Source: CAWAND01 sp963797485
GTDB lineage: Bacteria; Chloroflexota; Anaerolineae; Anaerolineales; E44-bin32
NCBI GenBank assembly: GCA_963797485.1
Contig: CAWCPF010000003.1
Location: 434,001-498,000, forward strand
Direction of reading: 5' to 3'
DNA: 64,000 nucleotides
Shown piece by piece: positions 1-9,073 of the stretch (position 1 is its first letter; each line of letters opens with the position of its first letter). Both the position numbers and the translations under genes were made by a program. The notes under the pieces were generated by a model. It ran no database searches. It saw nothing but the letters and a program-made list of their open reading frames with translations, and had not been told where the DNA came from.

Positions 1-554
1 TGGGCGCCATCGGCGCGCTCAAGGGACCCTTGCACGGCGGCGCGCCGGGGCCGGCGCTGGAGGCCGTGTTCGCCCTGCGCGATCGCGCCCGGGAGGTTGG
101 ACAGCCCCTGGACCAGGTTGCCCGGGCGTGGGCGCGTCAGACCGTCGAGGCCGGCGAACGGATCATGGGCTTCGGCCACCGAGTTTACAAGGTGCGCGAT
201 CCGCGCGCCGACGTGCTGGGCGCGGCGGCCGAAAGCCTGTTTGAAGAGTCCGGCGACCAGGCGCTGTACAACGACGCGCGGACATGCGAGGCGGCGTTTC
301 TCGAGGTCCTTGGCGAACTCAAGCCCGGGCGCAAGCTGAGCACCAACGTCGAGTTTTACACGGCCTTGCTGCTGCACGGCGTGGGCCTGGAGGCACCCAT
401 CTTCTCGTCGGTGTTTGCCATGGCGCGGATGGGCGGCTGGACGGCCCACGTGCTGGAGCAGATTGAGGAGGACGTCCTGATCCGGCCGCACGCCCGCTAT
501 ATCGGCGCCACCGACCGGTCCTGGGTGCCCATCGAGCAGCGCCAACCCTCTTAG
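1..554 (+). CDS. Citrate synthase, C-terminal part (gene enters from left edge)
   Basis: Condenses acetyl-CoA and oxaloacetate to citrate at the entry of the TCA cycle in the cytoplasm. The reading frame is open from base 3, so the start lies outside the window; the TTG at base 30 is internal. Seen: the LHGGAPG segment, whose His is a catalytic residue in the family, then the FGHRVYK..DPRA signature, and a C-terminal NVEFYTALLLHGVG block that ends with a normal family tail about 70 residues later. The visible ~183 residues are about half of a usual 370-430 residue enzyme. A 2-methylcitrate synthase cannot be excluded from this fragment. The next gene is convergent, 14 bases away. Confidence 0.93.
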   Translation, partial: GAIGALKGPLHGGAPGPALEAVFALRDRAREVGQPLDQVARAWARQTVEAGERIMGFGHRVYKVRDPRADVLGAAAESLFEESGDQALYNDARTCEAAFLEVLGELKPGRKLSTNVEFYTALLLHGVGLEAPIFSSVFAMARMGGWTAHVLEQIEEDVLIRPHARYIGATDRSWVPIEQRQPS

Positions 555-567
555 CCGGCGCCGGGGG

Positions 568-1302
568 TCAGGTCTTCTCCAACACCCAGAAGTGGGACAG
601 TCCCAGGCTTCTCAACGGGGTGCGTTCCATCCCCTGCAGCACCGCCCGCAGCACCCGGCCGGGTGTCGGCCAGCGGGCGATCACGTTGTCGTAGCCCCCG
701 AAGATCACGCTTGTCCGGATCTGACGCACAGGCAGCCCCTCAAACAGCCTGGCCAGGCCGCGGCGCGTGTAGGCGCGCACGTGCGGGGCCAACCGGTTGC
801 GCAGGCGATCGGGCAGGTAGTTGACCAGCGGCATGTTGCCAAAGCGGTAGCGGCCGCGCCAGAAGATCCCGTGGGTCTCGAAGGGATAACCGCGGTTGGG
901 CACGAAGACCACCAACCGGCCGCCTGGCCGAAGGGCCCGGACCATGGCTTCGGCCGACTGGCGGTCGTCGTCTACGTGCTCCAACACCTCGTGGGACAAG
1001 ATCAGGTCGAAGGTATCCGAGGCATACGGAAGGCGCTCGGAGACGGCGCATACGACACTGTGGCTGCTGAGGCGGGCCAACCGGGCCCGGTCCAGATCGA
1101 CTTCCAGGCCTTGCGCCGAGGCCGCCGCCGGATCGAACTTGTCCAGGTACGCCCCGATGCCGCAGCCGCAGTCAAGCACCCGTCCGGTCTGACGCCCCTC
1201 GGCAGCCCGCAGGATCATTTCCCAGCGCCGCTGCTGCCCGGCCCGCCACACGTACGACGGCTCGCCCCGCAAGGCCGCCCGGTCGAGATCGCGCCCCGCC
1301 AT
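568..1302 (-). CDS. SAM-dependent class I methyltransferase
   Basis: A 244-residue Rossmann methyltransferase of the Methyltransf_11 type. Motif I is LDCGCGIG near residue 45, the acidic residue at the end of strand 2 follows (LEVDLDRA), and the post-I LSHEVLEH block precedes a region rich in aromatic residues that probably shapes the acceptor site. The ATG at 1302 is chosen because it overlaps the stop of the upstream ubiE-like gene in the form TGATG, a typical coupled start; an ATG 18 bases upstream is possible but would lie inside ubiE. The substrate is unknown. Its position at the end of a quinone-related block allows a role in quinone or lipid tailoring, which is inference. Confidence 0.8.
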   Translation of the reverse strand: MAGRDLDRAALRGEPSYVWRAGQQRRWEMILRAAEGRQTGRVLDCGCGIGAYLDKFDPAAASAQGLEVDLDRARLARLSSHSVVCAVSERLPYASDTFDLILSHEVLEHVDDDRQSAEAMVRALRPGGRLVVFVPNRGYPFETHGIFWRGRYRFGNMPLVNYLPDRLRNRLAPHVRAYTRRGLARLFEGLPVRQIRTSVIFGGYDNVIARWPTPGRVLRAVLQGMERTPLRSLGLSHFWVLEKT

Positions 1303-2006
1303 CAGCTGGTACGGCCCCAATAGATGGCGATGGTTTGAAACATGCGCCGAGCGAAGCCGACGTCCTGCAGTCCGGCCTCGCTTAAACGCCGGGCCATGTC
1401 GTCGGGTTTGAGAAAACCCTCGGTGGAGTCCGGCAGGTAGCTGTAGGCCTCGGCGTCGCCGGCCAGGAGCTTGCCCAGGAACGGGATCACGCGGTGCAGG
1501 TGGAACTCGATCAACGGGCGCAACGGCCCCGGTGGAGGCGGGGTGGTGTCCAGCGCCACCCAGGCCGTCCCCGGCTTGAGGGCCCGGACCTGTTCCCGCA
1601 ACGCGTGGCCCAGGTCGACCACATTGCGGAGCAGAAAGCCTGAGACCAGGCCATCAAACACCGCCGGTGCAAAGGGCAGGTGCAGGGCGTCGGCGACCAC
1701 CCATTCAGGCTGAGGGACCCCCGGCCGCGCCCGGCCGACTGCGATCATCTCGAGTGAGAAATCGGCCGCCACGCATACGGCGTCCGGGGCCTGGCGGCGT
1801 ATCTCGAAGGCCAAGTCGCCGGTGCCGGCGCCCAAGTCGAGATAGCGGCCACCCGGCCGCGGCGCCAACCGGCGCACGACTTCACGCCGCCAGCCGATGT
1901 CCTGGCCGATGGTCATGAGCCGGTTAAGCAGATCGTAGCGCCGAGCGATGCGTCCAAACATGCGCTGGACGTAAGCGGAGCGCTCGACGGCTGGCAGATG
2001 CGTCAC
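1302..2006 (-). CDS. ubiE: UbiE/MenG demethylmenaquinone methyltransferase
   Basis: Methylates demethylmenaquinone with SAM in the last step of menaquinone synthesis, at the cytoplasmic membrane face. The 234-residue protein has the family start pattern (VQRMFGRIARRYDLLNRLMTIGQD), motif I YLDLGAGTGDLA, the GFLLRNVVDL block that resembles the GLRN(V/I) signature, and a C-terminal arm SEAGLQDV. The GTG at 2006 is preferred over an in-frame ATG at 2096, because the latter would put 30 non-family residues over the end of the permease gene; an AAGG lies about 10 bases upstream. UbiD and UbiA homologues in the same leftward block support a menaquinone role. Confidence 0.88.
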   Translation of the reverse strand: MTHLPAVERSAYVQRMFGRIARRYDLLNRLMTIGQDIGWRREVVRRLAPRPGGRYLDLGAGTGDLAFEIRRQAPDAVCVAADFSLEMIAVGRARPGVPQPEWVVADALHLPFAPAVFDGLVSGFLLRNVVDLGHALREQVRALKPGTAWVALDTTPPPPGPLRPLIEFHLHRVIPFLGKLLAGDAEAYSYLPDSTEGFLKPDDMARRLSEAGLQDVGFARRMFQTIAIYWGRTS

Positions 2007-2028
2007 CGGAGGAGCCTTGCCGGCGCAC

Positions 2029-2772
2029 TCATCCGGCGACAAACTGCCATGGGCACAGCCTCTGGTGAAGCCAGTCGATGGCGAAATACAGGCCAAGCCC
2101 GAGCACGCTCATGGCCAGCACGCCGGCGTACATGCGCGGGTAGTTCAACAGCGTGCTGCCATTCAGATAGATGTAGTAGCCGAGGCCGTGTTGGGTGGCA
2201 AACAGCTCGGCGATATACAGCACCGCCACGGCGGTTCCAACGGACTGGCGCAGGGCGGTCAGGATGGCGGGCAGGCTGGCCGGCAAATAGACGAATCGGA
2301 ACAACGCCCGCCGTCCGGCTCCCAGGCTGCGGACGGAGTGGATCAATTCGGGTCGGATCCCGGCCGCTTGATCGCGGACCAGGACCAGGATCTGGAAGAA
2401 CAGGATCATGAAGATGATGACGATTTTGGGCAGATCGCCAACGCCCAGAAAGAGCAGCACGATGGGGACCAGCACCACTTTGGGAATCGGGAAAAGCAGA
2501 TAGATCACCGGCGCAAACAGGCGGTCCAGGCGTTTGGATTGCCCCAGCACCAAACCGGCCGGCACCGCCAGAGCCACCGACAGGGCCATCGAGGCCAGGA
2601 CGCGCCACAGGCTGACGAGGAAATCGTAGCCCAGAGCTCGCGGCACCTCGGTGGCGAATGTCGCCACAACGATCCACGGCTGGGGCAGGATGGGGCGGGC
2701 GACGATCAGCGACAAGGCCTCCCAAAGCCCGAAAAGTACCAGGGCCGCCAGCAAGACCTTGCCCCGGCTCAC
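2029..2772 (-). CDS. ABC transporter permease, NitT/TauT (SsuC/TauC) type
   Basis: Membrane-spanning subunit of a binding-protein-dependent importer. The 247-residue protein has about six hydrophobic segments (first at residues 8-27) and the EAA-loop region of the BPD_transp_1 domain (ELIHSVRSLGAGRRALFRFVYLPASLP, here cited in part by SLGAG and LPASLP near residue 170). Its ATG overlaps the stop of the ATPase gene by four bases (ATGA), so the two are translated as a pair. Members of this family take up taurine, sulfonates, nitrate or pyrimidine precursors; nothing in the sequence fixes the ligand. The location between quinone genes is discussed as a finding. Confidence 0.88.
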   Translation of the reverse strand: MSRGKVLLAALVLFGLWEALSLIVARPILPQPWIVVATFATEVPRALGYDFLVSLWRVLASMALSVALAVPAGLVLGQSKRLDRLFAPVIYLLFPIPKVVLVPIVLLFLGVGDLPKIVIIFMILFFQILVLVRDQAAGIRPELIHSVRSLGAGRRALFRFVYLPASLPAILTALRQSVGTAVAVLYIAELFATQHGLGYYIYLNGSTLLNYPRMYAGVLAMSVLGLGLYFAIDWLHQRLCPWQFVAG

Positions 2773-3543
2773 GCCACCGCCTCGAGCGCCTGGCGCAGTT
2801 GCGTGACGGCGCGAGCGTAGTCCGATTGGCCGCGGAATGTGGGGTCGGCGGCGCCGGGGTTTTCGAAGATCACGGGCCGCGTATTGGGGATGGCGCCCAG
2901 CAGCATCACCTGCGAGCCCATGAGGGCGGCTTCTTCGATGGTGTGCGTAACGATGATGGTCGTCAGGCCGCGTTCGAGGCGAAGTTCGAGCGTCAGGTTC
3001 TGCAAGCTTTCGCGCGTCGGCGCGTCGAGGGAGGCGAAGGGCTCATCCATCAGGAGCAGGTCCGGATGGAGCGCCAATGTGCGGGCGATGGCGGCGCGCT
3101 CGACGCTGGCCGCCGGAGATCTGCCCGGGAAAGCTGTCGGCCACGGATCCTAGCCCCAAGCGCTCGAGCCAGGGCTCGACGGCCTGGCGCTCCAAACCGT
3201 CCGAGTTCTCCTTGGGCGCGTGAGTGCCGTCCGGCCCGTAGAAGCCGCGAATGCGAAACCCGAGGGCGACGTTCTGGCGGACCGTGGCCCAGGGGAGCAG
3301 TCCGAAGTCCTGCAGGATCAGGCCGGTCTTGGGCCGCGGCCGGGTCAGGGCTTCACCGGCGACCAGGATGTGGCCGTCTGTCGGCAAACGCAGGCCGGCC
3401 AGCAAGGTGAGCAGCGTCGACTTGCCGCATCCGGAGGGTCCCAGCACGCTCCAGGCTTGGCGCTCACCGATCTGCCACGAGAAATGCGCAAACACCTCCC
3501 GCCCCTCAGGGTAACGGAAGGTAATGTCTTGCAGTTCGATCAT
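2769..3543 (-). CDS. ABC transporter ATPase, NitT/TauT type, frame broken at about 3102
   Basis: Nucleotide-binding subunit of the importer. The first frame (from ATG 3543) holds the A-loop region, Walker A LGPSGCGKST, the Q-loop LILQDFGLLPW and the start of the signature, SGGQR. The second frame holds ERAAIAR, Walker B LLLMDEPFASLD and the H-loop VTHTIEEA. Removing one base at 3102 joins them as SGGQR-ERAAIAR, a perfect family signature, and gives 257 residues, the normal length. So this is either a one-base sequencing or assembly error or a very recent inactivation. Everything else in the subunit is intact, and the partner genes look functional, which favours the error. Confidence 0.85.
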
Positions 3544-3571
3544 CGCGGAGCGCCGCCCTGTGCCTGTGCGC

Positions 3572-4531
3572 CTATTCGGGCAAGAAGCTGAGGTTGACCG
3601 ACTCCGTGTAGCTGACGTCGTTGGCCACCACACCCTTGTCCTTGGTCCATGCCAGGACATCCTCGAACTGCGCCTGGGTCGGCAGGCTGGCCTCCGGAAA
3701 ATCGGGCAGCTCGTACTCGCCGATCAGCGGCGCCGGCACCAGGTTCTTGTCACTCAGCAGGCTTGACCACTTGGATTTGTCGGCGTTGATGTCGGCCGCC
3801 GCCTTGCTCACCGCCGCCAGAAAGCTCCGCACCGCCTCAGGATTGGACTGGATGTAGGCGGAGCGGAAGGAGATGACGCTGTTGCCGATCTCGGGATCCG
3901 AGCTGTCGTCGACGACCACGCGGGCGCCCTGCTGGATCGCCAGCGACGAGAGCGGGTCGGGAAGATTAGCCGCTTTGAGCTGGCCTGAACTCAGCAGCGA
4001 CATGCGATCAGAAATACTTGGAACGGCGATGGTCCTGATGTCATCCGGGGAGAAGCCCGCGTTCTCCAGCAGGCGGTCGGTCGTGTACTCGATGACTGTG
4101 CCCTCGGAGACGCCGATCTCGACTTCCTTGAGGTCTTCGATGGTCTGAATGCCGCTGTCCTTGGCGGCCAGGATCCGGTACTGAGGAAAATCAGGCGTGG
4201 CGGTACGGGCAAAGGCCACGATCTGGATCTGCGTCGTGTCTTTGTTGTACAGCATGGTCGACACCAGGTCGTTGATCATGGCGTCGGCCTGCTCTGACTG
4301 CATGACCTGGTCGCGCTCCGCCGCGGATGAGACCGGGACGAACTCCACCGTCAAACCCCGGGCCGCGAAGTAGCCCTGCGCCTCGGCCACGTACATGGGC
4401 AGTGCGTCGAGGATCGGCAGGACGGCCACTCGAATCGTCGCCGGCGCCGGCGCGCCCCCGCAGGCCGCCAGCAGCGGCACAACCAGCATGAGAGCCAGAC
4501 AGCCGCGGACCAACACGCGTTTGAGCATCAC
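3572..4531 (-). CDS. NitT/TauT-family substrate-binding lipoprotein
   Basis: Extracytoplasmic ligand-binding subunit of the ABC importer encoded just downstream. The 319 residues start with a lipoprotein signal (positively charged start, hydrophobic stretch, lipobox LLAAC at about residue 23) followed by an NMT1/SsuA-like fold: IRVAVLPILDALPMYVAEAQGYF, cited as VAVLPILDALP, is the usual first strand-helix. The gene ends 28 bases before the ATPase start and begins 9 bases after the UbiA-type gene, so prenyltransferase and importer are co-transcribed. The ligand is unknown. The fold is related to the futalosine-pathway enzymes MqnA and MqnD, but the lipobox and the adjacent permease and ATPase argue for transport. 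Confidence 0.87.
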   Translation of the reverse strand: MMLKRVLVRGCLALMLVVPLLAACGGAPAPATIRVAVLPILDALPMYVAEAQGYFAARGLTVEFVPVSSAAERDQVMQSEQADAMINDLVSTMLYNKDTTQIQIVAFARTATPDFPQYRILAAKDSGIQTIEDLKEVEIGVSEGTVIEYTTDRLLENAGFSPDDIRTIAVPSISDRMSLLSSGQLKAANLPDPLSSLAIQQGARVVVDDSSDPEIGNSVISFRSAYIQSNPEAVRSFLAAVSKAAADINADKSKWSSLLSDKNLVPAPLIGEYELPDFPEASLPTQAQFEDVLAWTKDKGVVANDVSYTESVNLSFLPE

Positions 4532-4540
4532 CAGGCTCCT

Positions 4541-5425
4541 TTAGGCCCGCAGAGCGGGCACAAGCTGCGAGACCAGCGTTCCGGCAAAAAGCGTCAGGCT
4601 GATCACACTGTTGAGGTTGAAGAAGGCCACGTCCAGCCGGCTCAGGTCGTCAGGCCGGACCAGGACGTGTTCATAGCCGAGCAGCGCCACGCTCATCAGG
4701 GCGCCAACCCAGTATGGCCAACCCAGGTCCAGGGCCAATCCGAGCGCCACTAGCAGGCCCCCGGTCACGATGTGCAGTCCGGCTGACAGCCGCAGCGCCC
4801 GGGCCAGGCCGTACACGGCCGGGGCGGCCATGAGGCCCTCGCGCCGGTCAAACGCCACGTCCTGGCAGGCGTAGATGATGTCGAAACCGCCAATCCAGCA
4901 TGTGACGATCCCCAGCAGCAGCCAAGCCGGCAGATCGGCCGACGTGAAGAGACTGCCGCGGACGGCGGCCCAGGCGCCCATCGGCGCCAGACCATCCGTG
5001 AAACCCAACACCAAGTGCGAGAGCACCGTGAAACGTTTGGTGAACGGATAACCGACCAGGAAAACCAATGCCCCAGGGACCAGCCGGAAGGGGAGCGGCC
5101 CCAGCTGATAGGCCGCTAAAGCCAGGACGACGGTCGAGACCCCTAAACCGAGCCACACGGTCCGCGGCGCCACCCGGCCGGTGACCAGCTCCCGGCCGGC
5201 CGTGCGCGGATTGCGAGCATCGAACTCGCGATCGGCCAGGCGGTTGGCGCCCATGGCCAGGGTGCGGGCCGCCAGCATGGCGACCGTGATCCAGATGAAG
5301 TCGTGCCACGTGGGAAGCCCGCGGGCCGCCAGGATCATACCCAGATAGGCGAAGGGAAGCGCGAAGACCGAGTGTTCGAACTTGATCAGTTCGAGGAAGC
5401 GGCGCGTGGTTTGCAGGACGTGCAT
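4541..5425 (-). CDS. UbiA-family polyprenyltransferase (menaquinone, MqnP-like)
   Basis: Integral membrane enzyme that attaches a polyprenyl chain to an aromatic acid. The 294 residues form about eight or nine transmembrane helices. The first Asp-rich motif reads NRLADREFDARNPRTAGREL near residue 65 and matches the NxxxDxxxD(A)xNPRT pattern of the 4-hydroxybenzoate and 1,4-dihydroxy-6-naphthoate prenyltransferases; the second lies at YACQDVAFDRREG near residue 190. With UbiD and UbiE homologues nearby, a late step of futalosine-type menaquinone synthesis is more likely than ubiquinone synthesis in this lineage (inference). Confidence 0.86.
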   Translation of the reverse strand: MHVLQTTRRFLELIKFEHSVFALPFAYLGMILAARGLPTWHDFIWITVAMLAARTLAMGANRLADREFDARNPRTAGRELVTGRVAPRTVWLGLGVSTVVLALAAYQLGPLPFRLVPGALVFLVGYPFTKRFTVLSHLVLGFTDGLAPMGAWAAVRGSLFTSADLPAWLLLGIVTCWIGGFDIIYACQDVAFDRREGLMAAPAVYGLARALRLSAGLHIVTGGLLVALGLALDLGWPYWVGALMSVALLGYEHVLVRPDDLSRLDVAFFNLNSVISLTLFAGTLVSQLVPALRA

Positions 5426-5500
5426 GCGCAGTCCGAGTGAGCAGGCCGACGGTCCGGCAGGGGTCCAGACGACAGGCGCATTCTAACACGCCCGCCTGAC

Positions 5501-7195
5501 TCACACCGACGCCGGCACGGAAAACGTCCGAGGCGGTCGGGCCTCGGACGTTTTGGGGCTCAAAGCGGCATGAAGCTGTACTAGCGGGATCAGATTCTGG
5601 ATCCGGAAGCTGTCGATTCCGGTGGCTCCATCCGGGTAGGGGTCGCCAGGCTTTGTAACCTGCAGCAGCCCGGTTCCATCGTAGGCGCGGACCTGGAAGT
5701 CATGCGTACCCGGGGTCGGCTCCCACTCATAGCGCCACTGAACCCAGGTCAGCGGGCTCAAGGTCGGGAGGCGAAGCTGGGCCTCATTCCACGGCCCTTC
5801 ATCCACGGACAGCTCCACTTTGCTGATGCCGCGGGTGCCGGCCCAGGCGATGCCACCGACCGGGACCTTGCCATCGGGGCCGGGATGATCTACGGCCACG
5901 GCGTCGATCACTGAGGTTGTCTGAGGGATGGCGGTCTTGCTCCAGCCGCGGTCTACCCAATAGCCGCGGCCCTGGTCGGCGATGACCTGCATGTGCGTTA
6001 TCCACTTCGGTTGCTTCATCCCGTAGTGGCCGGGGATATAAATGCGCAGTGGGAACCCATGCTCGATGGCGAGCGGTTCGCCGCCCATGGCATACACCAT
6101 GAGCACGCGCTCGTCCATGGCCTCCTGGACCGAGATGGTTTCATAGAAGCCGTCGGCGGCTTCCATGTAAACGGCCTGGGCGCCAGGCTTCAATCCGACC
6201 TCGTCCAGGAGCGTCTTGAACGGCACGCCCGTCCAGCGAGCGGTACTGGTCAGGTCCCCGCCGACCGGGTTCGAGATGCACTGCATGGTCACCACCTGAC
6301 TCACCGACGGGCGATTGGTTAGGTCCTGAATGGTGAACATCTTGGGTTGCTCCACCAGGCCGTCCAGATTCATCTGCCAGGAGCCCCCGTCCAGGACCGG
6401 CGGCAGGGTGTTGATATCGATGCGGTAGAAGTTGGCGTTCGAGGTCAGCTCAGGGCGCGTCCCCGGGGCGGGTAGGATGCGCGCCTGCAGCGTGGCCTCT
6501 GGCGGAGAGGCGGCCGGGCCGCCCGTCTGGCCGCCACCCGGCACGGGGGTGGCGCCTCCGGAGGCAACCGGCGCCGAACGGCTGCCCTGAAGCGAGGCGA
6601 CGGCCACGGTGCCCAAGCCAATCCCCAGGGTGGCCCCCAGGACATACAGGAACTGGCGCCTGTCGACCCATCCCACACCGACCGGCTCGACCTGGGGCCG
6701 GCCGGCGCCGAGAAGCAGCCAGCTCAGGCCATAGCTCCAGGCCAGCGACAGGCCGCCCACCCAGATGACGCACGTCAACCAGCCCACGGTCGGTACGCCC
6801 AGGGCCAGCTCGACTCCCAGCGACATGACGGTGATGAGCGCGCCGCCAATCAGGCTGATCATCCCCCGGCGGCCAGGAAGCCGCCGCAGGGCATAGGCCA
6901 GCACGACCCCGAAAACCGCCCCGCCAAAGATGAACTGGCCGATGGCGATGGACTGCTCGATCAGCTTGGCGGTGGTGTCGGTGGCGCCCAGATTCAGCCC
7001 GCGGATGAGCGTCACCATGGTGTGGATCACGGTCGTGATCAGGGCACCGGGAAGGATGCGCGTCAGCCAGTCGAAGCTGTCGAAGGGGATGAAAGGCAGC
7101 CGGAGCAGAATCAGCCCCAGGAAGTTCACGCAAACGACGATGACCCCGGACATCAGTCCGATGCCGGCCGCAGACAGGATCCACGTTCGCTTCAT
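5501..7195 (-). CDS. Membrane-anchored molybdopterin oxidoreductase (sulfite oxidase/MsrP-like)
   Basis: The N-terminal 190 residues form about five transmembrane helices. A twin-Arg-free segment WVDRRQFLYVLGA then leads into an exported Mo-binding domain of the Oxidored_molyb type. TMQCISNPVGG near residue 320 carries the Cys that ligates molybdenum in this family, and a Mo-co dimerisation (Ig-like) domain follows (VSVIDAVAVDHPGPDGKV, cited in part). It probably oxidises or reduces a small substrate outside the membrane and exchanges electrons with the quinone pool, fitting its quinone-gene neighbours. ATG 7195 has a GGAGG about 9 bases upstream; ATG 7201 is an alternative. The final 18 codons overlap a strong hairpin. 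Confidence 0.82.
   Translation of the reverse strand: MKRTWILSAAGIGLMSGVIVVCVNFLGLILLRLPFIPFDSFDWLTRILPGALITTVIHTMVTLIRGLNLGATDTTAKLIEQSIAIGQFIFGGAVFGVVLAYALRRLPGRRGMISLIGGALITVMSLGVELALGVPTVGWLTCVIWVGGLSLAWSYGLSWLLLGAGRPQVEPVGVGWVDRRQFLYVLGATLGIGLGTVAVASLQGSRSAPVASGGATPVPGGGQTGGPAASPPEATLQARILPAPGTRPELTSNANFYRIDINTLPPVLDGGSWQMNLDGLVEQPKMFTIQDLTNRPSVSQVVTMQCISNPVGGDLTSTARWTGVPFKTLLDEVGLKPGAQAVYMEAADGFYETISVQEAMDERVLMVYAMGGEPLAIEHGFPLRIYIPGHYGMKQPKWITHMQVIADQGRGYWVDRGWSKTAIPQTTSVIDAVAVDHPGPDGKVPVGGIAWAGTRGISKVELSVDEGPWNEAQLRLPTLSPLTWVQWRYEWEPTPGTHDFQVRAYDGTGLLQVTKPGDPYPDGATGIDSFRIQNLIPLVQLHAALSPKTSEARPPRTFSVPASV
5521..5554 (-). terminator. Hairpin inside the 3' end of the molybdopterin gene
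   Basis: A perfect 14-bp stem (AAAACGTCCGAGGC and its complement) closes a 6-base loop. It starts with A and ends with T runs, so it could stop transcripts in both directions. It lies within the last 18 codons, just before the stop at 5501, upstream of the UbiA-type gene. It may reduce read-through into that gene. Confidence 0.6.
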
Positions 7196-7449
7196 AACCA
7201 TCAGCCTCCACAAGGGCACAGCGTCATGCCCCCGAATTTAGACCTAAGGGCTTACATAGACATTACGGCCAGCCGGCGCTGTTTTCATCTTACCCGGCGA
7301 AAAGGGTGTGGGGTGAAAGGCAGCTCGAACCAGCGCCAGCGGGGGGCGGCGCAAGGGCGTCAGCCCTTGCGCCCTCGAGCGGGACAGGCGGTCGGGCGAT
7401 CCTTGAGGGGGCGACTCAGGTCGGTCATGGAACAGTCGCAAGCTGGGTG

Positions 7450-8921
7450 TCAGCCCTCGAGTCCCAGTTGTTCCCAAATCGCGTCGATTTCGGGCTTTGA
7501 TGTCCGGCGTCATCTCCAGCCGCGTCGGCCAGCCCCGCTGATAGCCTTCCTCCGGGAGCTTGGCTGTGGCATCGATGCCGATCTTGCCGCCGAAAGAGTG
7601 CTGGTAAGAGGCGTGGTCGAGGTGGTCGACCGGCCCTTGAGCCAGCTCGATGTCGCGTGACCAGTCCACATTGCCTAATCCCTGCCAGGCGGCGGCAGAC
7701 AGGTCCTGGACATCCACCCATTCATCGAACACCACCAGGCACTTGGCCAGCATCATCAGGCCCAGTCCCCACAGCCCGTGCATGACTTTACGGGCGTGAC
7801 CGGGGTAGCGCTTGCGAATGGACACCAGCACCAGATTATGGAATATCCCCTCGGCCGGCATGCACACGTCGCGAATCTCGGGCATGAAGAGCCGCATCAA
7901 GGGCAGGAAGAGCCGTTCGGTGGCTTTGCCCATCCAGACGTCCTCCATGGGAGGGACCCCCACAATGGTGGTCGGATAGATGGGCTGGTGCCGGCGCGTC
8001 ACAGCCGTGAGCTCAAAGACTGGGAAAGGCTCGACGGGCGTGTAATAACCCGTGTGATCTCCAAACGGCCCCTCCGGCAGGCGCTGGCTCAGGTCGACCA
8101 CCCCCTCGAGCACGATCTCCGCCTGCGAAGGCACCTCCAGCGGCTGGCTGACGCAGTCGACAAACTCGACCGGCTGGCCGCGCAGCCAGCCCGCCAGCAG
8201 GTATTCGTCGATATCGGGTGGGAGCGGGGCGGAGGCGCACCATATGCTGGCGGGGTCGCCTCCGAGCACAATGGCGGCCGGAATCTGGTCCATGCGGTCC
8301 CGCCGGGCGACGCGCTCGTGTTCGGCGCCGCCCTTGTGCCGTTGCCAGTGCATCAGCAGCCGGCGGTCGTCTACCACTTGCAGGCGGTACATGCCGACAT
8401 TGCGCGCCCCGCTGGCGGGATCGCGTGTGATCACCTGCGGTAGGGTGATGAACCGGCCGCCATCCTCCGGCCAGCAGCGCAAAATGGGCAGGCCCTGCAG
8501 GCTGGGGTGATCTTTCTCGATCACCTCCTGACATGGGCCGTTGCGGGCTTTGGACGGGCCGAGGCCGATGGCGCGCAAGGCTTCCAGCAGGTCCCCGCCC
8601 CGGTTGAGCATGCCGCCCAGGCCCTGGGGGAGGCGGAAGTCGAGCAGCTTCCCTAGCCGCTCGCCCAACTCATTCAGCCGAGCCACCCCGAGTGCGGCGG
8701 CCATCCGCGCCTGATTGCCGAACAGGTTGATGGCCAGCGGCATGTCGAAGCCGTCCACCTTTTCAAACAGCAGCGCCCGATTGGCCGCCGCCGGGCCTTT
8801 GCTGACTCGGTCGGTGATCTCGGTGATTTCCAGGTCGGCGTGAGACTGGGTGGGCGACACGGGCGAGCTGGTGGTCCTGTTCAAGGCGCTCGATGAAGGC
8901 GCGCAGATCTTGGAGGGGCAT
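7450..8921 (-). CDS. UbiD-family decarboxylase (menaquinone, MqnL-like), frame broken twice
   Basis: UbiD enzymes decarboxylate aromatic acids with prenylated FMN. The longest single frame has a wrong start and a wrong tail. From ATG 8921 (GGAG 7 bases upstream) a second frame reads MPLQDLRAFIERLEQDHQL, the usual UbiD start; skipping one base near 8840 joins it to ADLEITEITDRV. At the other end, skipping one base near 7489 changes a 70-residue non-family tail into KARIDAIWEQLGLEG and stop at 7450, again the family ending. Corrected length is 489 residues. A TATAAT at 8955-8950 precedes it. Two independent one-base excesses in one gene point to sequence error more than to biology. Confidence 0.87.
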
Positions 8922-8949
8922 GGTCGGCTCCAGGGCGATGGGTGGCGCG

Positions 8950-8955
8950 ATTATA
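8950..8955 (-). promoter_or_regulatory. -10 element of the ubiD-like gene
   Basis: TATAAT on the minus strand, 28 bases before the proposed ATG at 8921. It would open the leftward quinone and importer block. No clear -35 hexamer is visible. Confidence 0.5.
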
Positions 8956-8959
8956 GCAA

Positions 8960-9073
8960 AGGAGCTGGAAGCAACTAGCAGCTAGCGGCTAGCCAAGAGC
9001 GCCAAGCGCTGAGCACTGAGCGTCAAGCACGGAGCTAGGGGCCAGAAGCCGGTAGGTAGCAGCTAGAGTGGAG
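8960..9073. repeat. Degenerate CTAG-rich intergenic repeat
   Basis: About 110 bases built from variants of the words AGCTAG, GCTAGC and CAAGCG, for example CAACTAGCAGCTAGCGGC and AGCTAGAAGCTAGAAGC. No coding or RNA signal is seen. CTAG is generally rare in high-GC bacterial DNA, so its local density is notable. Confidence 0.6.

Noticed and set aside
3572..4531. MqnA/MqnD enzyme of the futalosine pathway
   Set aside because: A lipobox and adjacent permease and ATPase genes indicate a transport protein.
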